Below, piece after piece: positions 32,265-39,834 of a stretch of DNA of 54,433 nt. The notes below the pieces were generated by a model. The model searched no databases. It had not been told where the DNA came from and was given only the letters and a program-made list of their open reading frames with translations. The stretch lies in contig JAIUNL010000022.1 of the NCBI GenBank assembly GCA_020161835.1, forward strand, positions 1 through 54,433. The letters run 5' to 3'. Source of the DNA: Bacteroidota bacterium. GTDB taxonomy: Bacteria > Bacteroidota > JABWAT01. Within the stretch, counting starts at the first letter, position 1, and every line of letters starts with the position of its first letter. The translations under genes were made by a program, and so were the position numbers.

Positions 32265-34743
32265 CATCTCCAAAAGTTCGGGGCGTAGCGCAGCCTGGTA
32301 GCGCGTACCCTTGGGGTGGGTGAGGTCGCAAGTTCAAATCTTGTCGCCCCGACTTTTTTGGTTTACCCCCGTTTTTCTTCGTTTCTACAATCAAGTTCCT
32401 TCCAGTTGATAAAAAGCGGATTTCCCCGCTTTTTTGCGTTTCAAGCAGTTTACTGCCATCGTTAATCCATTTTTCTTCGATTTCTTTTACCGGCAGACGG
32501 TAGCGGTTGTTTACTCCCGCCGAAATAACAGCATATTCTGATTCTGTTATAGCCATCCACTCGTCACCTGATGATGTTTTGCTTCCATGATGCGAAACTT
32601 TGGTTATGGTAGCTTTAAACCAATCCGGGTGAAGCTGCCGGGTTAGAAAATGTTCGATCGGCTTTTCGAGATCACCTGCGGACAGCATAGAAAAATCATA
32701 AAACTGATATCTGATGAGAAAACTTTTTTCATTCATGTTTTTTGTCATATTATCAGGATCGATGACATATAACTTTTCTTCAGGGCCAAATGAAAATTCG
32801 TTTTTGTTTTTTGTAAACTGAATATCTGTTCCTCTTATCTGAAATGCTTTTATTGTTTTGTGAAAAAGTGATGCTGCACCTGAGGTGTCTCCAAGCAAAA
32901 TAGTTTTTACTTGTAAAGATGATGAAAGTGCTGTCAGCCCGCCATAATGATCAAGATGAGGATGGGTAATGATAACAAGATCAATTTGGTTTTTCCCCCA
33001 GTATTTCAACCGGTTTGAAATCAATTCTGAAACCTGCCTGCCATCCTTCTTTACTGGTCCACCATCAATCAATGTCAGGTGTCCATCCGGTGAAAAAATC
33101 CAACACAAATCACCCTGCCCGCATGACATGAATGAGACTACAGTCTGAGGTTCCTTTTCTGATTGAAAGAACCAGGCAAAGAAAATCATCAGACATCCCG
33201 AGTATAAAATAATCTTACGGAGGGTAATCCCGTAAAGAATGATCATTGTTAACCCTCCGGAAATTAAAAAAAGCACTTGTGATGATTGAAATGAAACCGT
33301 CATTCCGCTTGCCGGCAGGTTAGAAAACCAAATGGTTATTTCCTGCATCAGATGAACAGTAAAGGAAGCTGCAGTTCCAAAAACAGAGGCCAGATAACCT
33401 GAAACAGGGGAAAACAGAACAGAAAAAAAACCGGTTATCATGACCAGGGACGTTGCAGGTATAATAACCAGGTTTGCCAAAGCACCGGTAACAGGCAAGT
33501 TTTGAAAAAACAAAATGGTTACAGGTGCAGTTGCAAGAATTGCAAACAGGGTTAGCTTTAGTGGTGAAATTATTTTTTGAAGAACAATATGTTCAGATTT
33601 ACCGGGAAAAATGCGATCAGCAAACAACAACCCGGCTACCGCACCGAAAGAAAGAAGAAAACCTGGCTGGCTAGCCTGTACCGGATCGTAGGCAATCATG
33701 AGAATAAAGGCAAAAAACAAAGAGGACCATCCGGTTGATTTTCCCTGTTTGAGAATACTCAGCAAAACAATAGCTGACATCACGACAGCTCTTACCATAC
33801 TTGCTGACCAACCCGTGAGCCACCCATATAAAAATAATCCGAAAATTGTGAAAAATACTCTGAGTGTTTCGCCATGTGCAGGAAACCAGTACCTTAAACG
33901 AACCCAGGGGGAAAAGAGCAACAGAGTTACAAACCCGACATGGAGCCCGCTAACGCTTAAAATATGTAAAGTTCCGGTAACTGAATAAGCCTTGACCGAT
34001 TCAGGAGGCATCCAGGATCTGTAGCCAAGTAACAGGCCACGAACAAACCCCTGACCGTCAAGGGTGGGAATAAACTCACTTATTTGCATTTCAATCCAAA
34101 AACGGATCTCTCCAAGCCATTGAGAAGTTGCAGAACCAGATTTAAAATCGGGTTTGATCCAAATAAGATTCTCTGGCAGAATAAGTCCTGAAATGTGGTT
34201 ACTTTCAAGAAATTCGCGGTAATTAAATTCACCGAAGTTATCAGGCTCTGCCGGAGCAGTTACCTTAACTTCAAGTTCAAATCCAACTCCTTCTCTGATG
34301 ACTGGTGTCAGGGTGGAATCTGTAAATACCAGCAGGTTGAACTTTCCTTCCATCCATCCTTCAGATCCTTTTACACTGTCAGCAAAAAAGCCGGCAATCC
34401 CCCGGAAGCCCGGTCTTCTGTCTATACTGGTGAAATACCCTTTCAACCCAATGACGTGATCAGGAAATCGGAGGGGCTTTTGGCTTGTAGCAGACTGAGT
34501 ATAAAAGGCAAGCAGAAATGAAAAAGATCCAAGAAGAAAGATGTTGCGGAAAAGAACAAAAAGAGGAGTGGTTTTATTCCTGGAAAGGTAGAAAAAACAA
34601 AGACTTAGGAGGAAGCATATCACCGACGAAAAAATCAGAACATGCAGGTTTACGGAAATGAAAAATCCGGCAATCAGCCCCAGAAGACAGGCATATACGA
34701 GCCAGGAAACCGGTTGGTTAAACGGATTGAAGGGTTCTTTCAT
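32239..34743 (-). CDS. comEC: ComEC/Rec2-type DNA-uptake channel with MBL domain
   Basis: 834 aa. N-terminal membrane helices and an extracytoplasmic OB-like region (about 1-210), the 'Competence' multi-helix domain (about 220-500, with TLHILSVSGLHVGFV), and a C-terminal MBL-type nuclease domain (about 525-790) with ITHPHLDHYGG and TKVSHHGSKTSS. ComEC carries single-stranded DNA across the cytoplasmic membrane in natural transformation. Family sequence ends near GEIRFLSTGRNLIVETKK. The remaining ~45 residues (GRQDLNLRPHPPQGYALPGC and on) are simply the antisense of tRNA-Pro, so the stop at 32239 may be accidental. The start overlaps the upstream gene by 26 nt. Confidence 0.88.
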   Translation of the reverse strand: MKEPFNPFNQPVSWLVYACLLGLIAGFFISVNLHVLIFSSVICFLLSLCFFYLSRNKTTPLFVLFRNIFLLGSFSFLLAFYTQSATSQKPLRFPDHVIGLKGYFTSIDRRPGFRGIAGFFADSVKGSEGWMEGKFNLLVFTDSTLTPVIREGVGFELEVKVTAPAEPDNFGEFNYREFLESNHISGLILPENLIWIKPDFKSGSATSQWLGEIRFWIEMQISEFIPTLDGQGFVRGLLLGYRSWMPPESVKAYSVTGTLHILSVSGLHVGFVTLLLFSPWVRLRYWFPAHGETLRVFFTIFGLFLYGWLTGWSASMVRAVVMSAIVLLSILKQGKSTGWSSLFFAFILMIAYDPVQASQPGFLLSFGAVAGLLFADRIFPGKSEHIVLQKIISPLKLTLFAILATAPVTILFFQNLPVTGALANLVIIPATSLVMITGFFSVLFSPVSGYLASVFGTAASFTVHLMQEITIWFSNLPASGMTVSFQSSQVLFLISGGLTMIILYGITLRKIILYSGCLMIFFAWFFQSEKEPQTVVSFMSCGQGDLCWIFSPDGHLTLIDGGPVKKDGRQVSELISNRLKYWGKNQIDLVIITHPHLDHYGGLTALSSSLQVKTILLGDTSGAASLFHKTIKAFQIRGTDIQFTKNKNEFSFGPEEKLYVIDPDNMTKNMNEKSFLIRYQFYDFSMLSAGDLEKPIEHFLTRQLHPDWFKATITKVSHHGSKTSSGDEWMAITESEYAVISAGVNNRYRLPVKEIEEKWINDGSKLLETQKSGEIRFLSTGRNLIVETKKNGGKPKKSGRQDLNLRPHPPQGYALPGCATPRTFGDAKVRKTES
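32279..32352 (+). tRNA. tRNA-Pro (anticodon GGG)
   Basis: 74-nt cloverleaf: acceptor CGGGGCG pairs with CGCCCCG, D-arm GCGCAGCCTGGTAGCGC, anticodon stem TACCC/GGGTG with loop TTGGGGT (anticodon GGG), T-arm with GTTCAAATC. Discriminator A; CCA not encoded. The gene lies wholly inside the antisense reading frame of comEC. Confidence 0.95.
32411..32435. terminator. bidirectional terminator downstream of tRNA-Pro, inside comEC
   Basis: A perfect 9-bp stem AAAAAGCGG / CCGCTTTTT with a 6-nt loop and T-runs on both strands. On the plus strand it ends the tRNA-Pro transcript. On the minus strand it falls in the comEC coding sequence for KSGEI, before the stop codon. Confidence 0.8.
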
Positions 34744-35602
34744 TTCTTCCGGAAAGAGATAAGTTTATGAGTACTCTGAGATCAAGTATACTTGAAGGTA
34801 CAAAACTTGCCGGAAAATTGAAAATAAGCGGAACCGGATTTAGGGTGTGTGATGACGTTGAGTTGTCTTCAGCGTTTCCATGATCGCTGCAAATAATGAC
34901 GTTGATTGGGTTACCACAAACGTCAATGTAGTCGAGGAATTTAGAAATCGTAAGAATTTCGCTGACTGATGCTTCCATGTTCTGATCGTGACCCAAATGA
35001 TCAAGAAAAAAGTAATCAGTAATTCCAAAATCAATTCTATCAAACTGCCGAAGTAAATGTGAAAAAGAACCTTCAGGAAAACCTGGATCATCAAGATCAG
35101 TAAATCGCTTTAGATGTGAAAAGTTAAGGGAAGGGGGGAAGCCAAAACCTTGATGCAAATCGTCAATTGAATGTAAAGGGTTTCCGTTGAGGGTTTGCAG
35201 AAATCCAAATGTATTCATCCTCAACTTTCTGGCTTCAATCGCCTGAAAATACCGGTCAGGATAAACGTTTAGCATGTCCCAGGAAAATCCCTTTTCTTCA
35301 CAATCCTGAATGACTGAATCTGAAGCAAGCCATGGGCGTTGACTGGTATGCGGATAGGGTCCGTGATGTTTGCCAAGGTCAACAGCAGCATTCCGGCCTG
35401 TCAGAAGGGCAACCTGACCGGTTCCTGACTGTGGTAAACCATCAACTCCTAAACAAGCATCAACAGAATGGCAAGTCCAGCCCGGAATTTTTTCATAGAT
35501 CAGTTTATACAGGAAGCTATCGGGACATTTGGAAAATGGATTAGATTGGGAATCAGCAGGTGCGATCCCCAATCCATCGATAAACAGAAGCCAGGTTTTC
35601 AT
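34718..35602 (-). CDS. alkaline-phosphatase-superfamily metalloenzyme (phosphoglycerate-mutase-like)
   Basis: 294 aa. Metal-site motifs of the iPGM/phosphopentomutase group are visible: LLFIDGLGIAP at the N-terminus, LPQSGTGQVALLTGRNA (nucleophile Ser/Thr region) near residue 57, FLDHLGHDQNM and ICSDHGNAED with a final HTLNPVPLI histidine. It is much shorter than true iPGM (~510 aa) and lacks the inserted phosphotransferase domain, so the reaction is unknown. It overlaps doxX-like upstream (4 nt) and comEC downstream (26 nt). Confidence 0.75.
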   Translation of the reverse strand: MKTWLLFIDGLGIAPADSQSNPFSKCPDSFLYKLIYEKIPGWTCHSVDACLGVDGLPQSGTGQVALLTGRNAAVDLGKHHGPYPHTSQRPWLASDSVIQDCEEKGFSWDMLNVYPDRYFQAIEARKLRMNTFGFLQTLNGNPLHSIDDLHQGFGFPPSLNFSHLKRFTDLDDPGFPEGSFSHLLRQFDRIDFGITDYFFLDHLGHDQNMEASVSEILTISKFLDYIDVCGNPINVIICSDHGNAEDNSTSSHTLNPVPLIFNFPASFVPSSILDLRVLINLSLSGRNERTLQSV

Positions 35603-36000
35603 TTCTGATTAAGGGCAAATTTGCCGGGTCCGAGAAAAAGCAGGCCAAAAAATGCAAAGCCAACTTCAATGGCGTGTGAAGCACCCATTAATCCGTCACC
35701 CTTTCCAAGGTGAGTTGCTGCAGCGACAATCATTGTGCAAATCAGGAAAAAAGCAGCTGTTCGGGCAAAAAAGCCGGCTGCCAGTAACGCACCGCCAAGA
35801 AATTCAGCAAGAGCGCCCATGAAACCCCAAAAAACCGGAAGGAAAGTGATTCCAAGAAATTCAGTATTCCTGCCAAGTGATTCCCAACGATCGGGACCGC
35901 CAATGATTTTTGGCCAACCGTGGAGAACCATCATAATTCCAAGGCCGGCACGCATAATGAGTAGTCCGAGATCTTTGTTTGCGGAAAGAAAGGAAATCAT
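35599..36000 (-). CDS. DoxX family membrane protein
   Basis: 133 aa with four hydrophobic helices. DoxX family features are LGLLIMRAGLGIMMVLHGWP at the N-terminus, a GFMGALAEFLGGALLAAGFF helix and a final GPGKFALN. DoxX-like proteins are linked to quinone or sulfur redox chemistry at the membrane, but most are uncharacterised. Its start touches the stop of the DUF3501 gene (1-nt overlap), placing it in the rubrerythrin cluster. Confidence 0.85.
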   Translation of the reverse strand: MISFLSANKDLGLLIMRAGLGIMMVLHGWPKIIGGPDRWESLGRNTEFLGITFLPVFWGFMGALAEFLGGALLAAGFFARTAAFFLICTMIVAAATHLGKGDGLMGASHAIEVGFAFFGLLFLGPGKFALNQK

Positions 36001-36590
36001 CAGTTTTTTTCCAGCAGGTCAGAAATCAGAGAAGTGCGGATTTCATTTCCGAGTAAGAGGCTATGCTGGTAAGAGTTCTGACTGATTTTCATGTAGGCAG
36101 GTACCTGACTGTTCTGGAATTCTTCAATTTGAGCGGGTGTGAAAGCAAAACGAATATAATGTACCGAACTGATACGGTCTTCTTCACTTCTTCCGGCTTC
36201 AAACTCGGCAAAAACCTTGTTGCTGCCAAATTCAATCCAGAGTGATTTACCGTCAGTCAATCCAAGAAATTTATGAAGATCTTCACGGATTTTTTCTTCT
36301 TCAGTAATTTCGATAAACAGGGTCGCACTGAGTTCATTTTCAGCGGGGAGCAGGGAATTGTAAACATCAATTTCATGCTGAATTGCTTCATTATGAACCA
36401 TTCTTTCTGCCCGCATCATTTCCTGGATCTGGAATTTCATGGTTTTCCGATTTTCAAACACCATAGAAATCTGATTGCCAAGTAAAACCCGGCGGTTGGT
36501 TTTGTAAGAAATGATGTCGGAACGGTAGGTATTCCGTACTTTTTCATAATCGATTATGTTGAGTAATTCGTTGATTTCGATTGTTTTCAT
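36000..36590 (-). CDS. DUF3501 family protein
   Basis: 196 aa soluble protein. The block YRSDIISYKTNRRVLLGNQI, ENRKTMKFQIQEMMRAERM and the DVYNSLLPAENELSATLFIE stretch are what I associate with DUF3501. Members are typically encoded next to a rubrerythrin and a GlpC-like Fe-S protein, as here. The biochemical role is not established. 178 nt and two repeat hairpins separate it from the Fe-S gene. Confidence 0.75.
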   Translation of the reverse strand: MKTIEINELLNIIDYEKVRNTYRSDIISYKTNRRVLLGNQISMVFENRKTMKFQIQEMMRAERMVHNEAIQHEIDVYNSLLPAENELSATLFIEITEEEKIREDLHKFLGLTDGKSLWIEFGSNKVFAEFEAGRSEEDRISSVHYIRFAFTPAQIEEFQNSQVPAYMKISQNSYQHSLLLGNEIRTSLISDLLEKN

Positions 36591-36633
36591 GTAGTCGTCC
36601 TTATTTTAAAATGATTGTGGGGAAATACTGGAT

Positions 36634-36649
36634 CCCCGCCTTCGCGGGG
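36634..36649. repeat. single arm of the REP-like palindrome
   Basis: CCCCGC-CTTC-GCGGGG hairpin in the context ACTGGAT...GATGACAG, the same family as the arms at 8161-8230. Confidence 0.65.
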
Positions 36650-36737
36650 ATGACAGCGTAATTTCCTTTTAAATCAGAAACCATTTAACTATTGGCGGAA
36701 TTTTTCATTTAATGAGAAAACCACCCCAGCTTCGCCA

Positions 36738-36758
36738 CCCCTCCATGAAAAGGAGGGG
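36738..36758. repeat. palindrome with CCCCTCC/GGAGGGG arms
   Basis: Perfect 7-bp stem with a 7-nt loop, preceded by CACCCCAGCTTCGCCA. This phrase is a second dispersed type, distinct from the element 90 nt away. It lies just after the stop of the Fe-S oxidoreductase gene and could also serve as its terminator. Confidence 0.55.
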
Positions 36759-36767
36759 AATTTTATA

Positions 36768-38231
36768 TTATTGTTGTTTTTTGTTTAAGCCGTAGGCTTT
36801 GTGAATCATAATTACCGGATGTTCTGGCTTGATTTTGTGGTCTGATGCCTGATAAACCTGCATTCCGGCCAACGTACAGTCTGAGCAGGTAACATCACAT
36901 GGTTTTGAGTTCATGGCGGCAACCAATTTGTTTGCCTGCTTGATTGAGGCTTCAAAAAATTCAGCCTTCATTCCCCATCCGCCATCCATGCCTGAACATT
37001 TATCAACCAGGTTAACTTTGGTATTTGGAACCAGTTTCAGCAGATCACGGCTTTTGTAGCCCATATTCTGAGCTTTGAGATGGCAGCTCAGGTGGTAATT
37101 TACAGTTCCGATTTCTTCAACAAAATCCAGTTTAAGCTTGTCATTTTTCTTCAGCCAGATCAGATATTCCGAAATATCAAAAGTCGCTTTGGCAACACTT
37201 TGAATTTTGGCGTAGATATCCTTGTCATTTTTTTCAAAATAGTGAAGATATTCCGTTTTGATTGTAAGTGAACAGGTTGGCGGACCTGTCACAACAATTT
37301 TGTATCCACGCTCAACCCAATCAGCGAGTTCGAGAATATTGGGGAGTGATTGCTTTTTGAAACCTTCGATGTCGCCAGGGGAAAGATAAGGTGCTCCGCA
37401 GCATTGCTGGCGTGGATAAACCACCTCAACCTCGTTATGTTCAAGGATTTCAATTGCAGCTTTACCAACATCAGGATCATTATTATTCGTGAAACAGGTT
37501 CCGAATACAACGACCTTTTCACCAGATGCTGTTTTGGGTTTAACTGTTGTTCTATGTTTTTTAAACCATTTTTCAAGCGTTTCACTGTGGAAGGCTGGTA
37601 ATTCGCGGTCTTTATGAATGCCGACAATTTTGTGCATGGCGGCACGGATCAATTTGGTGTTATTTGCAAAATTAGCAAGCGGAGCAAACGTTGTTCCCAG
37701 TTTTCCTGAGAAATCGGTATTGCTTAAAAATTTATCGTTGGATTTGATTCCACGTTCTTTGGTTCTGATGGCCTGAGCCCGGGTCATCAGTTTGGGAAAA
37801 TCAAGCATGAAATCATGTTCTTTTGCGGGGGTATAAGGACAGATCGGATCGCAAAGTTTACATTGATAGCACAGATCAATTACGTTCCAGATTTCTTTTT
37901 CAGAAAGGTCAGATACTTTACCCGAGAATGTGGCTTCGATGCTGGCTTCAACGGCATGTTCCCCTTCCGGGCGTGAATCATCATACTCATGACGTTCAAC
38001 CTGCTCACCTACAAGGCCGGATTGAACTGCTTTTGCACGTTTCAGGTCAGTGTGGTTATCAATAGCATTAAAAAGATCTGGGAAGGAGGGGCAAATATTA
38101 AAACATAAACGACAACCATTGCAAACATCAAAAACACGGTGGATTTCTGTATTGAGGGATGTTTTATTCCAGTAGGTTGGGTTGTAAACGTCATAAATGG
38201 CGTTTGAAGTGTCGGAATGATTAAGTGCCAT
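36768..38231 (-). CDS. GlpC/HdrD-like Fe-S oxidoreductase
   Basis: 487 aa. Two CxxCxxCxxxCP ferredoxin motifs near the N-terminus (CNGCRLCFNICP near residue 37 and CYQCKLCDPICP near residue 122) bind two 4Fe-4S clusters. Two CCG-type domains follow (QQCCGAPYLSPG near 280, and CHLKAQNMG with CSGMDGGWG near 400) as in heterodisulfide reductase subunit D and GlpC. It probably passes electrons between a membrane or soluble donor and the neighbouring rubrerythrin. It lies between the rubrerythrin and DUF3501 genes. An intrinsic terminator precedes it. Confidence 0.88.
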   Translation of the reverse strand: MALNHSDTSNAIYDVYNPTYWNKTSLNTEIHRVFDVCNGCRLCFNICPSFPDLFNAIDNHTDLKRAKAVQSGLVGEQVERHEYDDSRPEGEHAVEASIEATFSGKVSDLSEKEIWNVIDLCYQCKLCDPICPYTPAKEHDFMLDFPKLMTRAQAIRTKERGIKSNDKFLSNTDFSGKLGTTFAPLANFANNTKLIRAAMHKIVGIHKDRELPAFHSETLEKWFKKHRTTVKPKTASGEKVVVFGTCFTNNNDPDVGKAAIEILEHNEVEVVYPRQQCCGAPYLSPGDIEGFKKQSLPNILELADWVERGYKIVVTGPPTCSLTIKTEYLHYFEKNDKDIYAKIQSVAKATFDISEYLIWLKKNDKLKLDFVEEIGTVNYHLSCHLKAQNMGYKSRDLLKLVPNTKVNLVDKCSGMDGGWGMKAEFFEASIKQANKLVAAMNSKPCDVTCSDCTLAGMQVYQASDHKIKPEHPVIMIHKAYGLNKKQQ

Positions 38232-38271
38232 GCTGACAGTCTCCGGGTTGGGTTAGAAGTGGCCTTAAAAG

Positions 38272-38334
38272 AAAAAAAACGGATTACCCTGTCATTACCA
38301 ACCGTGTTATGTCAACAGCGAACAGGGCAATCCG
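38272..38334 (-). terminator. internal terminator/attenuator between rubrerythrin and Fe-S gene
   Basis: Minus-strand arms CGGATTGCCCTGT (38322-38334) and ACAGGGTAATCCG (38280-38292), 13 nt with one mismatch, over a 29-nt loop and followed by eight T. It begins 12 nt after the rubrerythrin stop. Confidence 0.7.
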
Positions 38335-38345
38335 GAAAGAACGTC

Positions 38346-38762
38346 TTACTTCATTGAATCGAGGGTCGACTGGAATTTGCCGGCGTGTGATTTTTCAGCA
38401 CGGGCAAGAGTTTCAAACCATTCTGCAACCTCTGCGAAACCTTCTTCACGGGCAGTTTTTGCAAATCCAGGATACATTTCAGTGTATTCATAGGTTTCAC
38501 CGGCAACAGCAGCTTTGAGGTTATCTTCGGTTTCACCAATAGGAAGACCGGTAGCAGGATCGCCAACTTCTTTAATAAAATCAAGGTGACCAAAAGCATG
38601 TCCGGTTTCGCCATCAGCGGTATTTTTGAAAACACCGGCAACTTCAGGATAGCCTTCGATATCGGCAGTCCGTGCGAAATACAAATAACGGCGGTTTGCC
38701 TGTGATTCACCGGCAAAAGCTGCCTTCAGGTTTTCGATGGTCTTGGAATTTTTCAGACCCAT
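38346..38762 (-). CDS. rubrerythrin (diiron domain only)
   Basis: 138 aa four-helix diiron protein. Ligand motifs are FAGESQANRRY (first Glu), DGETGHAFGH, GETYEYTEMYPGF and ARAEKSHAG. The C-terminal rubredoxin domain of classical rubrerythrin (two CxxC pairs) is absent, so an external electron donor is needed; the Fe-S protein next door is the obvious candidate. Rubrerythrins reduce peroxide in anaerobes. It is the first gene of the cluster, with two dyads about 80-105 nt upstream and an AGGAG ribosome-binding site. Confidence 0.92.
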   Translation of the reverse strand: MGLKNSKTIENLKAAFAGESQANRRYLYFARTADIEGYPEVAGVFKNTADGETGHAFGHLDFIKEVGDPATGLPIGETEDNLKAAVAGETYEYTEMYPGFAKTAREEGFAEVAEWFETLARAEKSHAGKFQSTLDSMK

Positions 38763-38840
38763 GGTTTATCTCCTTTGTTTAACGGGTTAAAGACAATGAT
38801 TCAATAAAAAAACAGGTGCAAATCAATGCAAATCTACTGA

Positions 38841-38868
38841 GAGAATTTTTCTCATTTTACATTGTAAA
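38841..38868 (-). promoter_or_regulatory. two adjacent dyads upstream of rubrerythrin
   Basis: GAGAA-TTT-TTCTC (38841-38853) and TTTACA-T-TGTAAA (38856-38868), both perfect, 2 nt apart. They lie 79-106 nt before the rubrerythrin ATG and are plausible binding sites for one or two redox or metal regulators. They do not match the PerR or Fur consensus closely. Confidence 0.45.
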
Positions 38869-39002
38869 TATAACCAATTCAGAAGATAATTGATTCCTTT
38901 AATGGGTATAATATCAATTGATAGTTTTTATGGTTGCGATAGGGGAAATTGATAGGTAGTAGGTGGTAGGTCAAATTTCAGCAGGGAAATTTAAAGAATG
39001 CC

Positions 39003-39022
39003 ATTCAAAATTTAAAATTCAA
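39003..39022. repeat. AT-rich dispersed palindromic repeat, copy 1
   Basis: ATTCAAAATTTAAAATTCAA, flanked by AAAGAATG and CATTCTTT, in the 298-nt gap between the convergent-side end of the TauE-like gene and the rubrerythrin promoter. The same 20-mer is at 46503-46522 and a diverged copy at about 45839-45860. Confidence 0.5.
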
Positions 39023-39060
39023 CATTCTTTAGAAACAATTTTGTCTTAAAAAATTGACCT

Positions 39061-39834
39061 TTAAATTATGCCTGTTCCAAGAAGAAGGGAAATCAGAATC
39101 AGCAAAACGGCCACAATCCATTTAACAGAATCAAGGGTTACTTTCTTAATCGCTCTTGAACCCATCCAGGCACCAAGGAAAGCAGAAAAAATTCCAGTAA
39201 GAAGAATGCCGGTATGATCGGTGAAAAGGTTAGAAGAAAACTGGTTAAAATAGAATCCTAGCCGGGTTACATCAACAATGCAGGCAATCAGAACACCCGT
39301 TCCGATAAAGGCTTCTTTTGTAAGACCTGCCCGAACAAGAAAGACACTGCGAAAAGCACCCTGATGACCCGAAAGTCCGCCGAAAAAACCAGATAAAAGT
39401 CCACCAACAGGTAAATATCTTGAACTTACGGTTAAATTGGCCAATGCGGGAATAATTTCCCAAAGTGCAAAAAATAGCATAAGAATCGCCATCGCCAGAT
39501 TCAGTGCTGTAACCTCAAAAAGCTTTGATCCGGCGGACCATGAATATAAAACCGGCTGATCTGCAAGAAAAACCAACAGGAAAGCACCACCTGCCGAACC
39601 AAGTAAGGCAGGCAATCCGAATTTCAGAGTTACTTTTTTATCTGCATACTTTCCCATCAAACCAAGTTTAAACAGGTTATTCATAAAATGAACAATTGCC
39701 GTCATCGCAACGGCAACCGGTGCCGGGAAAAAAAAGAGAAAGGCCGGAAGTAACAAAGTTCCCAGGCCAAAACCTGAGAACAGAGTGAGAAGGGAAGAAA
39801 CAAGGGCCACCAGACCAATAACTACAAATTCCAT
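39061..39834 (-). CDS. TauE/SafE family permease (sulfite/sulfoacetate exporter type)
   Basis: 257 aa with about eight hydrophobic helices in two related halves. Family hallmarks are SGFGLGTLLLPAFLFFFP near the N-terminus and GGLLSGFFGGLSGHQGAFRS in the second half. It probably moves sulfur-containing or organic anions across the inner membrane; the substrate is unknown. Its start is 1 nt before the end of hldD, so they are probably co-transcribed. Confidence 0.85.
   Translation of the reverse strand: MEFVVIGLVALVSSLLTLFSGFGLGTLLLPAFLFFFPAPVAVAMTAIVHFMNNLFKLGLMGKYADKKVTLKFGLPALLGSAGGAFLLVFLADQPVLYSWSAGSKLFEVTALNLAMAILMLFFALWEIIPALANLTVSSRYLPVGGLLSGFFGGLSGHQGAFRSVFLVRAGLTKEAFIGTGVLIACIVDVTRLGFYFNQFSSNLFTDHTGILLTGIFSAFLGAWMGSRAIKKVTLDSVKWIVAVLLILISLLLGTGII

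Noticed and set aside
32239..32370. A conserved-looking peptide (GRQDLNLRPHPPQGYALPGC) at the ComEC C-terminus
   Set aside because: It is the reverse-complement translation of tRNA-Pro, a well-known annotation artefact, not a protein domain.
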